A stretch of 61,300 nucleotides of DNA from Paenibacillus piri (GCF_004354045.1 NZ_SMRT01000027.1:1-61300), one strand, 5' to 3'. Shown: positions 8,831 to 17,805, numbered from the stretch's first letter. Notes: generated from the letters alone by a model not told the origin. Numbers and translations: made by a program.

Positions 8831-8925
8831 GCATTTCTTTTGACAAAAGACGATTAGGCAGGAAGGATTTGGTTCATAATTATATTGAATGAATTTTTTA
8901 TAAATGAAAGCGTGGAGGTGATTCT

Positions 8926-10020
8926 ATGATGAAAAGATGGTTTCAGTGCTTTTTTGCAGTTATTGGAGGCATGTTATGTTATGGGTGGAGTGATTCGGTC
9001 GGTCAACCATTTTTTAAATTCATAGAGATGTTTGGTGTGAGCGAAGTAGCCGGAAAGGCATACTGGTTGACGGCGGTTGGCGTGCTGCTCTTTTATATAA
9101 TCGGATCTTGGGCAGCCCATTACGGAATGAAGTGGATGAAGCAAGGGGAGGAAAAAGTCGCGCATATGCCGATTGCCGACCTCTTCGCGGGTACGGCGGG
9201 CATGGTGGTCGGCTTGCTGCTGGCGGTTATGCTGCTGACGCCGTTCGGACAGGCGGGGATCGTTTCGCCCCTGCTGCAAGCCATATTTACGGCGATGTTC
9301 GGAGTGATCGGATTCCGGCTCGGTTACGCGAAAAAAGAGGAATTCATCGTTCTCCTGTCCAAGGGCCGGAGCTCCAAAGAGCGGAGCGCAGCCGGTGAAA
9401 TCAAAGGGTTTGAGGAGCATAAAATTTTGGATACAAGCGTCATTATCGACGGCCGTATTGCGGATATTTGCAAAACCGGATTTATCGAGGGGACCTTGGT
9501 CATCCCTGAATTTGTACTGGAAGAGCTGCAGCATATTGCCGATTCCTCCGATTTGCTCAAACGAAACCGCGGACGCCGCGGATTGGACATTTTGAATAAA
9601 ATTCAAAAAGAGCTGGACGTCAAGGTGCTGATTTACGAAGGCGATTTCGAAGAAATCTCCGAGGTGGACAGCAAGCTGGTGAAGCTGGCCAAAGTCTTGC
9701 AGGGCAAAGTCATTACAAACGATTTTAATTTAAACAAAGTATGCGAGCTGCAGGGCGTATCGGTATTGAATATTAACGATTTGGCGAATGCGGTCAAGCC
9801 GGTCGTGCTGCCGGGAGAAGAAATTCTGGTGCAGGTCATTAAGGACGGCAAGGAGCACGGTCAAGGCGTCGCTTACCTGGATGACGGTACGATGATTGTT
9901 GTGGAAGGCGGACGCGACTTTATCGGAATGACGCTGGATGTTCTCGTTACAAGCGTGCTGCAGACGTCGGCGGGCCGGATGATTTTCGCCAAACCGAAAC
10001 TATTGGAAAAAGCGCTCTAA
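8926..10020 (+). CDS. yacL: PIN/TRAM domain membrane protein (YacL type)
   Basis: A 364-aa protein with four predicted N-terminal membrane segments (residues ~5-135), then a PIN-like nuclease domain beginning KILDTSVIIDGRI near residue 165 with the conserved aspartates (DTSVIIDGR, DSKLVKLA, TNDFNLNK), and a C-terminal TRAM RNA-binding domain (YLDDGTMIVVEGG). Family members are thought to be RNases but the substrate is not established. RBS GGAGGTG lies 5-7 nt before ATG 8926. It is monocistronic-looking: terminator before, ispD after a 75-nt gap. A TTGACA at 8840-8845 has no well-placed -10. Confidence 0.9.
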   Translation: MMKRWFQCFFAVIGGMLCYGWSDSVGQPFFKFIEMFGVSEVAGKAYWLTAVGVLLFYIIGSWAAHYGMKWMKQGEEKVAHMPIADLFAGTAGMVVGLLLAVMLLTPFGQAGIVSPLLQAIFTAMFGVIGFRLGYAKKEEFIVLLSKGRSSKERSAAGEIKGFEEHKILDTSVIIDGRIADICKTGFIEGTLVIPEFVLEELQHIADSSDLLKRNRGRRGLDILNKIQKELDVKVLIYEGDFEEISEVDSKLVKLAKVLQGKVITNDFNLNKVCELQGVSVLNINDLANAVKPVVLPGEEILVQVIKDGKEHGQGVAYLDDGTMIVVEGGRDFIGMTLDVLVTSVLQTSAGRMIFAKPKLLEKAL

Positions 10021-10095
10021 AACGTATATGATAAGGGGAGCGGCAGCACTTCTGGAAAAAGTGCCCGGATGCAGTAGTTGGCAGGTGGGGAAGCA

Positions 10096-10800
10096 ATGGG
10101 GAAGCTGGCGGTTGTCGTCGTAGCCGCGGGCAAAGGCTCGCGGATGCGGACAGAGGAGAGCAAGCAATATTTACATTTGAACGGGAAACCGATTATTGTA
10201 CATACGTTGGCATTGTTTCAGCGGATCGCGCAGGTCGATACGATTGTGCTGGTAACCGGAACCGATGACATGGAACGGTGTTCGGGCTATGTCGGGCAAT
10301 ATGGGCTAAGCAAAGTAAAGCATATTGTAGCGGGCGGCAAGGAGCGTCAGCATTCCGTATATCGCGGACTTCAGGCGCTCGCTGCGGATACCGAATGGGT
10401 AATGGTGCACGACGGTGTCCGCCCTTTTGTGGCGGTGGAGCATGTTGTGGCTTGCTGGCGCAAAGCGATGGAGACGGAAGCCGCCGTCCTAGCCGTTCCG
10501 GTCAAGGATACGATCAAGGTGGTCAATTCCGCGGGAACGATACAGTCTACGCCGGACCGGCGGAGCTTGTGGGCGATTCAAACCCCACAAGCTTTTCGTC
10601 TTTCTTTGCTGAAACGCGCATATGCGGAGGCCGAGAAGGACGGATTTACCGGAACGGACGACGCCATGCTGGTCGAGCGGATCGGAACGCCGGTTCAAGT
10701 CGTGGAGGCCGACTATTACAATATAAAGATAACGACGCCGGAGGATTTGCCTTGGGCGGACTGGATTATTCATCATGTCAGAGGAGAGAGCGTACAATGA
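10096..10800 (+). CDS. ispD: 2-C-methyl-D-erythritol 4-phosphate cytidylyltransferase
   Basis: Third enzyme of the MEP isoprenoid pathway: transfers CMP from CTP to methylerythritol phosphate. In 234 aa, the nucleotide-binding loop AAGKGSRM is at residues ~8-15, with ESKQY following, VMVHDGVRPF near residue 100 and TPQAFR near 160. ATG 10096 follows GGTGGGG (10084-10090) by 5 nt; an in-frame TTG at 10078 would add six residues and precede the RBS. The stop overlaps the ispF start (ATGA at 10797-10800), so translation is probably coupled. A 6-bp hairpin (10046-10064) lies upstream. Confidence 0.96.
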   Translation: MGKLAVVVVAAGKGSRMRTEESKQYLHLNGKPIIVHTLALFQRIAQVDTIVLVTGTDDMERCSGYVGQYGLSKVKHIVAGGKERQHSVYRGLQALAADTEWVMVHDGVRPFVAVEHVVACWRKAMETEAAVLAVPVKDTIKVVNSAGTIQSTPDRRSLWAIQTPQAFRLSLLKRAYAEAEKDGFTGTDDAMLVERIGTPVQVVEADYYNIKITTPEDLPWADWIIHHVRGESVQ

Positions 10801-11282
10801 TTCGAGTGGGACAGGGGTTTGATGTGCATCAATTGGCGGAAGGAAGGAAATGTATTATCGGCGGCGTCGACATCCCTTATGAAAAAGGGCTGCTCGGCCA
10901 TTCCGATGCGGATGTGCTATTGCATGCGATCAGCGATGCGATTTTGGGCGCACTCGGCATGGGAGACATCGGCAAGCATTTTCCGGATACGGATCAGGCC
11001 TACAAAGATGCGGACAGCTATCAATTGCTGCTGGACGTATGGAAGCTGGCTAAAGAAGCGGGCTATAGGCTGGGCAATATCGATTCTACGATTATCGCGC
11101 AAAAGCCCAAAATGGCGCCGCATATACCGGCCATGGTGGAACGGATTGCCGCAGCGCTGGAAGCGGCGCCGTCCCAGGTCAATGTGAAGGCGACAACGAC
11201 GGAGCAGCTCGGTTTTACCGGCCGCGGCGAAGGAATTGCGGCACAATCGGTTGTTTGTTTAATCCAAGATGTGCTATCATAA
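10797..11282 (+). CDS. ispF: 2-C-methyl-D-erythritol 2,4-cyclodiphosphate synthase
   Basis: MEP-pathway enzyme (161 aa) that cyclises CDP-methylerythritol phosphate with loss of CMP. The zinc ligands are visible in GFDVHQL (Asp8, His10) and GHSDADVLLHA (His42), followed by DIGKHFPDTD. The C-terminal ATTTEQLGFTGRGEGIAAQS is the CDP-binding region. It overlaps ispD by 4 nt (ATGA). Adjacent ispD-ispF is the usual Firmicute arrangement, with gltX following. Confidence 0.97.
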   Translation: MIRVGQGFDVHQLAEGRKCIIGGVDIPYEKGLLGHSDADVLLHAISDAILGALGMGDIGKHFPDTDQAYKDADSYQLLLDVWKLAKEAGYRLGNIDSTIIAQKPKMAPHIPAMVERIAAALEAAPSQVNVKATTTEQLGFTGRGEGIAAQSVVCLIQDVLS

Positions 11283-11327
11283 CAAAAATATTCAGTATAC
11301 GGTTGTCACAGAGGGGAGCAAGCACTT

Positions 11328-12785
11328 ATGTCAGATCAACTGCGTGTCAGATATGCGCCAAGCCCCACGGGCCATCTTCATATTGGCGGCGCGCGTACGG
11401 CATTATTCGATTATTTGTTGGCCCGCAAGCTTGGCGGGAAATTTGTTATCCGATTCGAGGACACCGATCAGACGCGGCATGTGGAGTCCGGTATCGGCAG
11501 CCAGCTGGAAGGTCTGCAATGGCTTGGCCTGGACTGGGATGAAAGCGTCGATGTAGGCGGCCCTTACGGTCCTTACCGGCAAACCGAACGTCTGGACCTG
11601 TACCGGCCGTTCATCGAGCAATTGCTGCAGAGCGGCAGCGCTTATCATTGCTACTGCTCGGAAGCGGATTTGGAGCGGGAGCGCGCGGAGCAGGAAGCGA
11701 GAAGCGAAATGCCGCGTTACTCCGGCAAATGCCGTCATGTGACGCCTGAGGAGCTGGAGCGGTACCAAGCGGAAGGGCGCAAGCCGTCCGTTCGTTTTCG
11801 CGTAAAGGAGGACCGGGTGATTGCATTCGAGGACCGCGTCCGCGAGCATGTCGAATTTGATTCGGGCGGCATCGGCGATTTTATTATCGTGCGTCCCGAC
11901 GGAATTCCGACCTACAACTTTGCCGTCATTCTTGACGATCACTTGATGGATATCAATTTGGTCATCCGCGGCGAGGAGCATTTGTCCAATACGCCGAGAC
12001 AAATTATGATGTACGAGGCGCTTGGTTTGCCGATCCCGGAATTTGCGCATCTGTCGCTTATTTTGAACCAGGACCGCAAAAAAATGAGCAAGCGGGACGA
12101 ATCGATCATTCAATTTATTCAGCAGTATCAAGAGCTCGGTTATTTGCCCGAAGCGGTCATGAACTTTATCGCGCTGCTCGGCTGGTCGCCTAAAGGTGAA
12201 GAGGAGATTTTCTCCAAGGAAGAGCTGATCGAGCAATTCGGTTTGGACCGCGTCTCGAAGAGCCCTGCCGTATTCGATATGGATAAGCTGAACTGGATGA
12301 ACAATCATTATTTGAAAAAGGCGGAGCTGTCCCGCGTCGTGGAGCTCTCCTTGCCGCATCTGCAAAAGGCCGGTCTCGTGCCGGAGCAGCCAGGAACAGA
12401 GCAGCTGGAATGGGTGACGCGCCTCGTCGGGCTCAATCAGGAAAGAATGCAGTATGCTGCGGAAATCGTCCCGTTATCGGAGCTGTTCTTCCAGGATGAA
12501 GTCACGCACGTTGAAGAAGAAGCCAAGGCGCTGCTTGCGGAAGACCATGTTCCCATCGTGCTGCGCGGCTTTTTGGATGAAGTGGAAAAGGCCGAGACAT
12601 TCGCGGCCGAGCATATTCCGGCCATGCTGAAGGCGGTGCAGAAAGCGACGGGCTACAAGGGGAAGCAGCTGTTCATGACGATCCGTGTCGCACTCACCGG
12701 ACAGACCCACGGCCCCGATCTCAATATGACGGTGTTTCTGCTGGGTAGAAATAAAGTCGTCGCCCGACTGAATAAATTATTGTAA
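11328..12785 (+). CDS. gltX: Glutamyl-tRNA synthetase
   Basis: Class I aminoacyl-tRNA synthetase, 485 aa. The HIGH-type signature is PSPTGHLHIGGARTA (residues ~9-23) and the KMSKS-type loop is KKMSKRDES near residue 250. In Firmicutes this enzyme commonly charges both tRNA-Glu and tRNA-Gln, the latter then amidated by GatCAB; that is family knowledge and not visible here. The RBS GAGGGGAG (11311-11318) is 9 nt from ATG 11328. The stop codon lies within the -35 of the next promoter. Confidence 0.97.
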   Translation: MSDQLRVRYAPSPTGHLHIGGARTALFDYLLARKLGGKFVIRFEDTDQTRHVESGIGSQLEGLQWLGLDWDESVDVGGPYGPYRQTERLDLYRPFIEQLLQSGSAYHCYCSEADLERERAEQEARSEMPRYSGKCRHVTPEELERYQAEGRKPSVRFRVKEDRVIAFEDRVREHVEFDSGGIGDFIIVRPDGIPTYNFAVILDDHLMDINLVIRGEEHLSNTPRQIMMYEALGLPIPEFAHLSLILNQDRKKMSKRDESIIQFIQQYQELGYLPEAVMNFIALLGWSPKGEEEIFSKEELIEQFGLDRVSKSPAVFDMDKLNWMNNHYLKKAELSRVVELSLPHLQKAGLVPEQPGTEQLEWVTRLVGLNQERMQYAAEIVPLSELFFQDEVTHVEEEAKALLAEDHVPIVLRGFLDEVEKAETFAAEHIPAMLKAVQKATGYKGKQLFMTIRVALTGQTHGPDLNMTVFLLGRNKVVARLNKLL

Positions 12786-12808
12786 ACCGTACCCTTTTTC
12801 GATATAAT
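12780..12808 (+). promoter_or_regulatory. cysE-cysS T-box promoter
   Basis: -35 TTGTAA (12780-12785, containing the gltX stop codon), 17-nt spacer, -10 TATAAT (12803-12808). The transcription start is expected near 12815, giving a leader of about 430 nt before cysE. Confidence 0.82.
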
Positions 12809-12814
12809 ATCAGC

Positions 12815-13160
12815 AAGCATCCGGTTGAACCGGAAATGAGCAACTTGAAATGACATATTTGGCGTCGATCAGGAGAGTACAAATGCTGCAAGGGTTTTAC
12901 AGAGAGGACAGCCGGCCGAATGCGCCGGGCTGAAAGCTGTCCATTCCCGCGGATTGGAAATGCACCTGGGAGCCGTATCGACGAGCTGCCGCGCTGGCTT
13001 GGGAACATGAAGCGAACGCCAGGCAGGGTAGTCTTACCGTACCGTTCACGTTACGAACGCACAAGATGGACGCTGCGCGCAGTTATGCATGCACGTCCAA
13101 GCAGAGTGGAACCGCGACTTTACGCCTCTGCAGCCGTCAGGCTGTAGGGGCTTTTTATTT
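12815..13160 (+). promoter_or_regulatory. Cysteine-specific T-box riboswitch
   Basis: Leader that reads uncharged tRNA-Cys and controls readthrough into cysE-cysS. The T-box sequence AGAGTGGAACCGCG is at 13103-13116. The specifier is TGC at 12961-12963, in the context GGAAA-TGC-ACCTGGGAGC, which parallels GAAA-GGC-AUUCUUGAGC of the B. subtilis glyQS T-box. Stem I begins near 12871 (AGGAGAGTAC). The terminator is a 12-bp stem (13124-13135 with 13140-13151, two G-U pairs) followed by TTTTT. When tRNA-Cys is uncharged its acceptor end should pair with the T-box loop (TGGA) and stabilise the antiterminator. Confidence 0.93.
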
Positions 13161-13249
13161 TTCGGCCATTATCGGGGCTCGGCCGGGCTCATGCGTCTAT
13201 TTTCATTGCCGATATGGAAAGCGAGCAGTAAGAAAGCAGGTGGATGTTC

Positions 13250-13921
13250 TTGTTTAATCAAATGAGAGAGGATATTGCAACTATATTCGAGAACGATCCC
13301 GCGGCCCGCAGCGGGTTTGAAGTGGTATTCACTTACTCCGGGCTGCACGCGCTTTGGGCGCACCGGCTCGCTCATCGATTTTATAAACGTCAATGGTATA
13401 CGATGGCAAGAGTGATATCCCAGATCAGCCGCTTCATGACAGGCATTGAAATTCATCCGGGCGCCGTGATCGGCCGACGCTTTTTCATCGACCATGGGAT
13501 GGGCGTTATTATAGGCGAAACCTGCGAAATCGGCGACGATGTCGTGCTGTATCAAGGCGTCACCTTGGGCGGTACGGGCAAGGAGAAGGGCAAGCGTCAT
13601 CCGACCATCGGCAACAATGTCGTTATCTCGTCGGGGGCCAAGGTGCTCGGTTCCTTCGTCGTCGGGGACAACTCGCGGATCGGCTCGAACGCCGTCGTAC
13701 TGAGCGAGGTGCCTCCGAACAGCACCGTTGTAGGCATTCCTGGACGTGTGGTGAAGCGCGACGGCGTTCGCGTAGGACGGCTGGATCATCATAATTTGCC
13801 CGACCCGGTCATTGACATGTTTCGTCAGATGCAGGAGCAGATCGAGCAATTGAAGGCCGAAGTGGCAGCTATTAAATCCAAGAGCGGGGGTAGCCAGGAG
13901 CATGGCGCTAAAAATTTATAA
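13250..13921 (+). CDS. cysE: Serine O-acetyltransferase
   Basis: Makes O-acetylserine from serine and acetyl-CoA, the carbon skeleton for cysteine. The 223-aa protein has the N-terminal helical region (FTYSGLHALWAHRLAH), then the left-handed beta-helix of hexapeptide repeats with the catalytic segment FIDHGMGVIIGET near residue 85 and TLGGTGKEKGKRHPTIG near 110. I favour the TTG start at 13250, because the protein then begins (M)FNQMRED like relatives and AGGTGG (13238-13243) is 6 nt away; ATG 13244 touches the RBS. It is under the cysteine T-box and overlaps cysS by 20 nt. Confidence 0.93.
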   Translation: MFNQMREDIATIFENDPAARSGFEVVFTYSGLHALWAHRLAHRFYKRQWYTMARVISQISRFMTGIEIHPGAVIGRRFFIDHGMGVIIGETCEIGDDVVLYQGVTLGGTGKEKGKRHPTIGNNVVISSGAKVLGSFVVGDNSRIGSNAVVLSEVPPNSTVVGIPGRVVKRDGVRVGRLDHHNLPDPVIDMFRQMQEQIEQLKAEVAAIKSKSGGSQEHGAKNL

Positions 13922-15302
13922 TACGCTTTCCAGGACGAAAGAAACGTTCCAAACTATAGAACCCGGCAAAGTAAAGATGTACGTATGCGGCCCGACCGTG
14001 TACGATTACATCCATATCGGCAATGCGCGGCCAATGATTTTTTTCGATGTGGTCCGGCGCTATTTGGAATCGACCGGCTATGACGTAACCTATGTCGTAA
14101 ATTTCACCGATGTGGACGACAAGCTGATTAAAAAAGCGGCGCAAATGGAAGTGACGGTTCCAGAGGTAGCGGATCTATTTATTCGTAAATTTTATGAAGA
14201 TACGGAAGGTCTCGGCATCCGCAAAGCGACGCTGAACCCGCGGGTAACGGAAAATATCGATGAAATCATCGCTTTTATCGAAGGTCTCGTAAGCAAAGGC
14301 TATGCCTATGAAAACGGCGGCGACGTTTATTTCCGGACGACGAAGTTCGCGGAATACGGCAAGCTGTCGCATCAAAACCTGGAGGAGCTCCAGTTCGGCA
14401 TCCGGGTCGAGGTGGACGAGCGCAAGGAGAATCCGCAGGATTTTGTGCTGTGGAAGGCGGCCAAGCCCGGCGAAATTTCGTGGTCCAGCCCTTGGGGCGA
14501 AGGCCGGCCAGGCTGGCATATCGAGTGCTCGGCGATGGTCCGCAAATATTTGGGCGAAACGATCGACATTCACGGCGGCGGCCAGGATTTGCAATTTCCG
14601 CATCATGAGTGCGAGATTGCCCAATCCGAATGCTTCACCGGGCATACGATGGCCAACTACTGGATGCATAACGGATATATCAACATTAATAATGAGAAAA
14701 TGTCCAAATCGCAGGGCAACGGCGTCAACGTCCATCAGCTGCTGCAATCGCTGAGCCCGCAGGTCATTCGCTATTTCATGCTGTCCGCGCATTACCGCAA
14801 TCCGCTAAATTTCAGCGACGAAACAGTCGAACAGGCGAAAAACGGGTTGACCCGGATTGAAAATTGCCTGGCCAACGTGAAACACCGGCTGGCTGCAGCC
14901 GAGAGCGGGGAGGCGGCTTCCGACGTCGTTCTGGCTGTCGATGAGGCGCGCCGGCAATTCGCGGCGAAAATGGACGACGATTTCAATACGCCGGACGCGG
15001 TGACGGCTATTTACGAGCTCGTCAATGCGGCTAATCTGCACTTGCAGCAGGAGCGGGTAACCGCAGGCTCCCTTGAGCTGCTGCTCGGGCAATTCGAGGC
15101 GATGGACCGAATCCTGGGCATACTAGTGCAAGCCGACGAAGATTTGCTCGACGAGGAGATCGAGCAGCTGATTGCGGACCGTACCGAAGCGCGCAAAACG
15201 AAAAACTGGGCGCGCGCCGACGAAATTCGCGATTTGTTGACGGAGCGAGGCATCATTCTGGAGGATACGGCGCAAGGTATCCGCTGGCGGCGCAACAAAT
15301 AA
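13902..15302 (+). CDS. cysS: Cysteinyl-tRNA synthetase
   Basis: Charges tRNA-Cys; 466 aa, class I. The signatures are YVCGPTVYDYIHIGNAR (zinc cysteine and HIGH motif, residues ~27-43), WHIECSAM with the second zinc cysteine near 208, FPHHECEIAQSE (zinc His) near 233 and KMSKSQGN near 266. The start overlaps the end of cysE by 20 nt. AGGAG lies only 1 nt from the ATG, so initiation may rely on coupling to cysE translation. With cysE it forms a T-box-controlled unit that supplies and uses cysteine. Confidence 0.96.
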   Translation: MALKIYNTLSRTKETFQTIEPGKVKMYVCGPTVYDYIHIGNARPMIFFDVVRRYLESTGYDVTYVVNFTDVDDKLIKKAAQMEVTVPEVADLFIRKFYEDTEGLGIRKATLNPRVTENIDEIIAFIEGLVSKGYAYENGGDVYFRTTKFAEYGKLSHQNLEELQFGIRVEVDERKENPQDFVLWKAAKPGEISWSSPWGEGRPGWHIECSAMVRKYLGETIDIHGGGQDLQFPHHECEIAQSECFTGHTMANYWMHNGYININNEKMSKSQGNGVNVHQLLQSLSPQVIRYFMLSAHYRNPLNFSDETVEQAKNGLTRIENCLANVKHRLAAAESGEAASDVVLAVDEARRQFAAKMDDDFNTPDAVTAIYELVNAANLHLQQERVTAGSLELLLGQFEAMDRILGILVQADEDLLDEEIEQLIADRTEARKTKNWARADEIRDLLTERGIILEDTAQGIRWRRNK

Positions 15303-15724
15303 TGAAAGAGCCATTCTCTCTCGATTCCGGGCTCTTTTGCTTCCCGCCGGCCAAAGAACCGAGGCTCTTGAATCCGATCGTGCTGGCCTATATCGGCGAT
15401 GCGGTGTATGAGGTGTTTATCCGCCAATACGTCATTGCGCAGACCAATCAGAGGCCTAATCATTTGCACCGGTTATCGACTCAATACGTTTCGGCGAAAG
15501 CGCAAGCCAAGTCGCTGCAAAGATGGATGCCTCATTTGACGGAGGAAGAAACCGGTATTGTGAAGCGGGGGCGTAACGCCAAATCCGGCACCTCCGCCAA
15601 AAATGCCGATATTTTGGAATATCGGCACAGCACGGCTTTTGAATGTTTAATCGGTTATTTATATTACACGAAACAGCTGGAGCGGCTTCAATATTTGATG
15701 ATGCTGTCTCTGGAACGGGATTAG
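15302..15724 (+). CDS. mrnC: Mini-ribonuclease III MrnC
   Basis: Dimeric RNase III-like enzyme without a dsRNA-binding domain; it matures the ends of 23S rRNA in B. subtilis. In 140 aa, the catalytic acidic motif is LAYIGDAVYE (residues ~27-36) and a second conserved acidic segment is STAFECLIGYLYY near residue 112. The start ATG shares its A with the cysS stop (TAATG), so translation is coupled. It is followed by rlmB, another rRNA-maturation gene. Confidence 0.95.
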   Translation: MKEPFSLDSGLFCFPPAKEPRLLNPIVLAYIGDAVYEVFIRQYVIAQTNQRPNHLHRLSTQYVSAKAQAKSLQRWMPHLTEEETGIVKRGRNAKSGTSAKNADILEYRHSTAFECLIGYLYYTKQLERLQYLMMLSLERD

Positions 15725-15748
15725 CCAGCTATGAATGGAGTGACGTTG

Positions 15749-16492
15749 ATGGAGGAAGAATTTATTGCCGGGAAGCATTCGGTGCTGGAAGCTCTCCGGT
15801 CCGGACGGACGATTAATAAAATATGGATCGCGGAAAACGCGCAGAAGCAATTGACCCAGCCGATCGTGGCCGAAGCGAAACAAAACGGCGTCATCGTGCA
15901 GTTTGCCGATAAACGCAAGCTCGATCAAATGGTCGACAATATTCAGCATCAGGGCGTAGTTGCCCAAGTCGCGGCATATGCCTATGTAGAGGTTGAGGAT
16001 ATTTTGGCGCTGGCCGCGAGCCGGGACGAGGAGCCGTTTATCCTCATTTTGGACGAGATCGAAGATCCGCATAATTTGGGCTCCATTCTTCGGACGGCGG
16101 ACTGTACGGGCGTTCACGGAGTTATTATCCCGAAGCGCCGATCCGTCGGCTTGACCGCTACAGTATCCAAAACATCGGCCGGAGCGGTGGAATATGTGGC
16201 GGTTGCCCGGGTTACGAATTTGGCGCAAACGATCGAGCAGCTGAAGGAACGCGGCGTGTGGGTGGCGGGGGCCGATGTAGCGGCTCAGCAGCAGGTGTAT
16301 CAGACGAATTTGAATATGCCGCTGGCGCTGGTGATCGGCAATGAGCAGAAGGGGATGGGCAGACTGATCAAGGAAAAATGCGATTTTCTGCTGAAGCTGC
16401 CCATGTTCGGCCACGTCAACTCCTTGAACGCATCGGTCGCGGCATCGGTGCTGATGTATGAAGCGGTTCGTCAGCGCTTGTCTGCGAAATAG
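15749..16492 (+). CDS. rlmB: 23S rRNA (guanosine-2'-O-)-methyltransferase RlmB
   Basis: SPOUT/TrmH-family methyltransferase of 247 aa. The N-terminal substrate-binding domain starts FIAGKHSVLEAL. The knotted SAM-binding domain carries motif 1 EDPHNLGSILRTAD (near 105), motif 2 LALVIGNEQKGMG (near 195) and motif 3 LPMFGHVNSLNASVAAS (near 215). ATG 15749 is 7 nt after GGAGTGA; the earlier ATG 15731 would lie upstream of that RBS. It sits between mrnC and the Rae1-like nuclease in an RNA-processing run. Confidence 0.95.
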   Translation: MEEEFIAGKHSVLEALRSGRTINKIWIAENAQKQLTQPIVAEAKQNGVIVQFADKRKLDQMVDNIQHQGVVAQVAAYAYVEVEDILALAASRDEEPFILILDEIEDPHNLGSILRTADCTGVHGVIIPKRRSVGLTATVSKTSAGAVEYVAVARVTNLAQTIEQLKERGVWVAGADVAAQQQVYQTNLNMPLALVIGNEQKGMGRLIKEKCDFLLKLPMFGHVNSLNASVAASVLMYEAVRQRLSAK

Positions 16493-16506
16493 ATGGTTTA
16501 CCCGGT

Positions 16507-17022
16507 ATGATTCAGGAAATTCTAATCGTAGACGGCTATAATATTATCGGCGCCTGGCCGGAGCTGCAGAAGCTGAAGGAGATCAACCTTGCGGAGGCAC
16601 GGGACCGGCTCATCGAGGTGCTGGCGGAGTACCAGTCTTTTTCCGGCATGAAGGTGCTGCTCGTTTTCGATGCGTATTACGTCCCCGGTCTGGGCGGCAA
16701 ATATGTGCAAAGCAAGCTGCGCATTTACTACACCAAGGAAAAGGAAACCGCCGACGAGCTGATTGAGCGTCTCGTTACGCAGCATATCGGACGGCGCAAG
16801 CAAATTTACGTGGCAACCTCGGATATGACCGAGCAGCATGTCATCTTCGGCAAAGGGGCGTTCCGGATTCCGGCAAGCGAGCTGCTGGTCAAGATCAGAC
16901 AGTCGCGGCGGGAAATTCGCCAAAAAATTCGCGACGACGTGCCGGCGAAGCGGAACACATTTGACAGCAACTTGAGCGCAGAGATGAAGGATCTGTTGGA
17001 AAAGTGGCGCAGAGGCCAGTAA
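16507..17022 (+). CDS. rae1: Rae1-type ribosome-associated endoribonuclease
   Basis: NYN (PIN-like) domain protein of 171 aa, formerly YacP. In B. subtilis Rae1 enters the ribosomal A site and cleaves specific mRNAs during translation. Visible are the metal-site strand LIVDGYNIIGAWPEL (Asp near residue 9), VLLVFDAYY near 54, ETADELIERL near 78 and VATSDMTEQ near 100, followed by a basic C-terminal tail. The spacing of 14 nt after rlmB suggests cotranscription. The upstream sequence has no good Shine-Dalgarno, so expression may be low or coupled. Confidence 0.9.
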   Translation: MIQEILIVDGYNIIGAWPELQKLKEINLAEARDRLIEVLAEYQSFSGMKVLLVFDAYYVPGLGGKYVQSKLRIYYTKEKETADELIERLVTQHIGRRKQIYVATSDMTEQHVIFGKGAFRIPASELLVKIRQSRREIRQKIRDDVPAKRNTFDSNLSAEMKDLLEKWRRGQ

Positions 17023-17059
17023 CGACAATGCTTTGAAGCTTTTGCTAATGGGAATTTGG

Positions 17060-17089
17060 TTGACGATGTTAGATTACATAATGTATACT
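17060..17089 (+). promoter_or_regulatory. Candidate sigH promoter
   Basis: -35 TTGACG (17060-17065), 18-nt spacer, -10 TATACT (17084-17089), preceded by TG. It lies 68 nt before the sigH start codon. No AbrB site can be assigned by eye. Confidence 0.6.
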
Positions 17090-17156
17090 AATCCTATCTT
17101 TACGTGGTTATAAAGGTATAGGTTTCGCAGTCTTGCCAGGGCCGGAGGGATTATTT

Positions 17157-17801
17157 GTGAGTGTCGACCTCAAAGAATTGAGAATGCATGAATATGACCT
17201 CAAGGCAGATGAAGATATTGTCGAGGCGGTCCGTGACGGCGATAGCGATGCGCTGGAGTATTTGATCAACAAGTACAAAAACTTCGTACGCGCCAAAGCT
17301 CGCTCTTATTTTTTGATAGGCGCCGACCGCGAGGATATCGTTCAGGAAGGTATGATAGGTTTATATAAATCGATTCGCGATTTTCGGGGAGACAAGCTTG
17401 CGTCCTTTAAAGCCTTTGCGGAATTATGCATTACGCGTCAGATCATTACGGCCATTAAGACGGCGACGCGGCAGAAGCATATCCCGCTGAACTCGTATGT
17501 TTCGCTGGACAAGCCAATTTACGATGAAGATTCCGACCGCACCCTGCTTGACGTGATCTGCGGTTCGCGCGTAACGGACCCGGAAGAGCTCATTATTAAT
17601 CAAGAGGAGTTCAGCGGTTTAGAAGATAAAATGGGTGAAATTTTAAGCGATTTGGAACGCCGCGTGCTGATGCTGTATTTGGACGGCCGTTCCTATCAGG
17701 AGATTGCGGTCGATTTGGACCGGCATGTGAAGTCGATAGATAACGCCCTGCAGCGGGTGAAACGAAAGCTTGAACGTTATTTGGAAATAAGGGATGCATG
17801 A
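17157..17801 (+). CDS. sigH: RNA polymerase sigma-H factor
   Basis: Sigma factor for the transition to stationary phase and the start of sporulation; 214 aa. Region 2 is visible as GDSDALEYLINKYKNFVR and GADREDIVQEGMIGLYKSI (residues ~25-75). Region 2.4 is FAELCITRQIITAIKTATRQ, and region 4 near 160-205 contains the helix-turn-helix YQEIAVDLDRHVKSIDNAL. The GTG start at 17157 follows GGAGGGA (17144-17150) by 6 nt; the upstream in-frame TTG 17133 precedes this RBS. It ends in a terminator and is followed by rpmG-secE-nusG, as in Bacillus. Confidence 0.96.
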   Translation: MSVDLKELRMHEYDLKADEDIVEAVRDGDSDALEYLINKYKNFVRAKARSYFLIGADREDIVQEGMIGLYKSIRDFRGDKLASFKAFAELCITRQIITAIKTATRQKHIPLNSYVSLDKPIYDEDSDRTLLDVICGSRVTDPEELIINQEEFSGLEDKMGEILSDLERRVLMLYLDGRSYQEIAVDLDRHVKSIDNALQRVKRKLERYLEIRDA

Positions 17802-17805
17802 ACGG

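Noticed and set aside
8840..8880. TTGACA (8840-8845) as a promoter for the PIN/TRAM gene
   Set aside because: No -10-like hexamer at 16-18 nt; CATAAT at 8875 is 29 nt away.
10278..10796. Extended upstream frame of ispF
   Set aside because: It overlaps nearly all of ispD in another frame; ispF homology starts at the ATGA junction at 10797.
12920..13257. Short ORFs within the cysE leader (75 and 63 codons)
   Set aside because: They lie inside the T-box structure, lack an RBS and resemble no protein.
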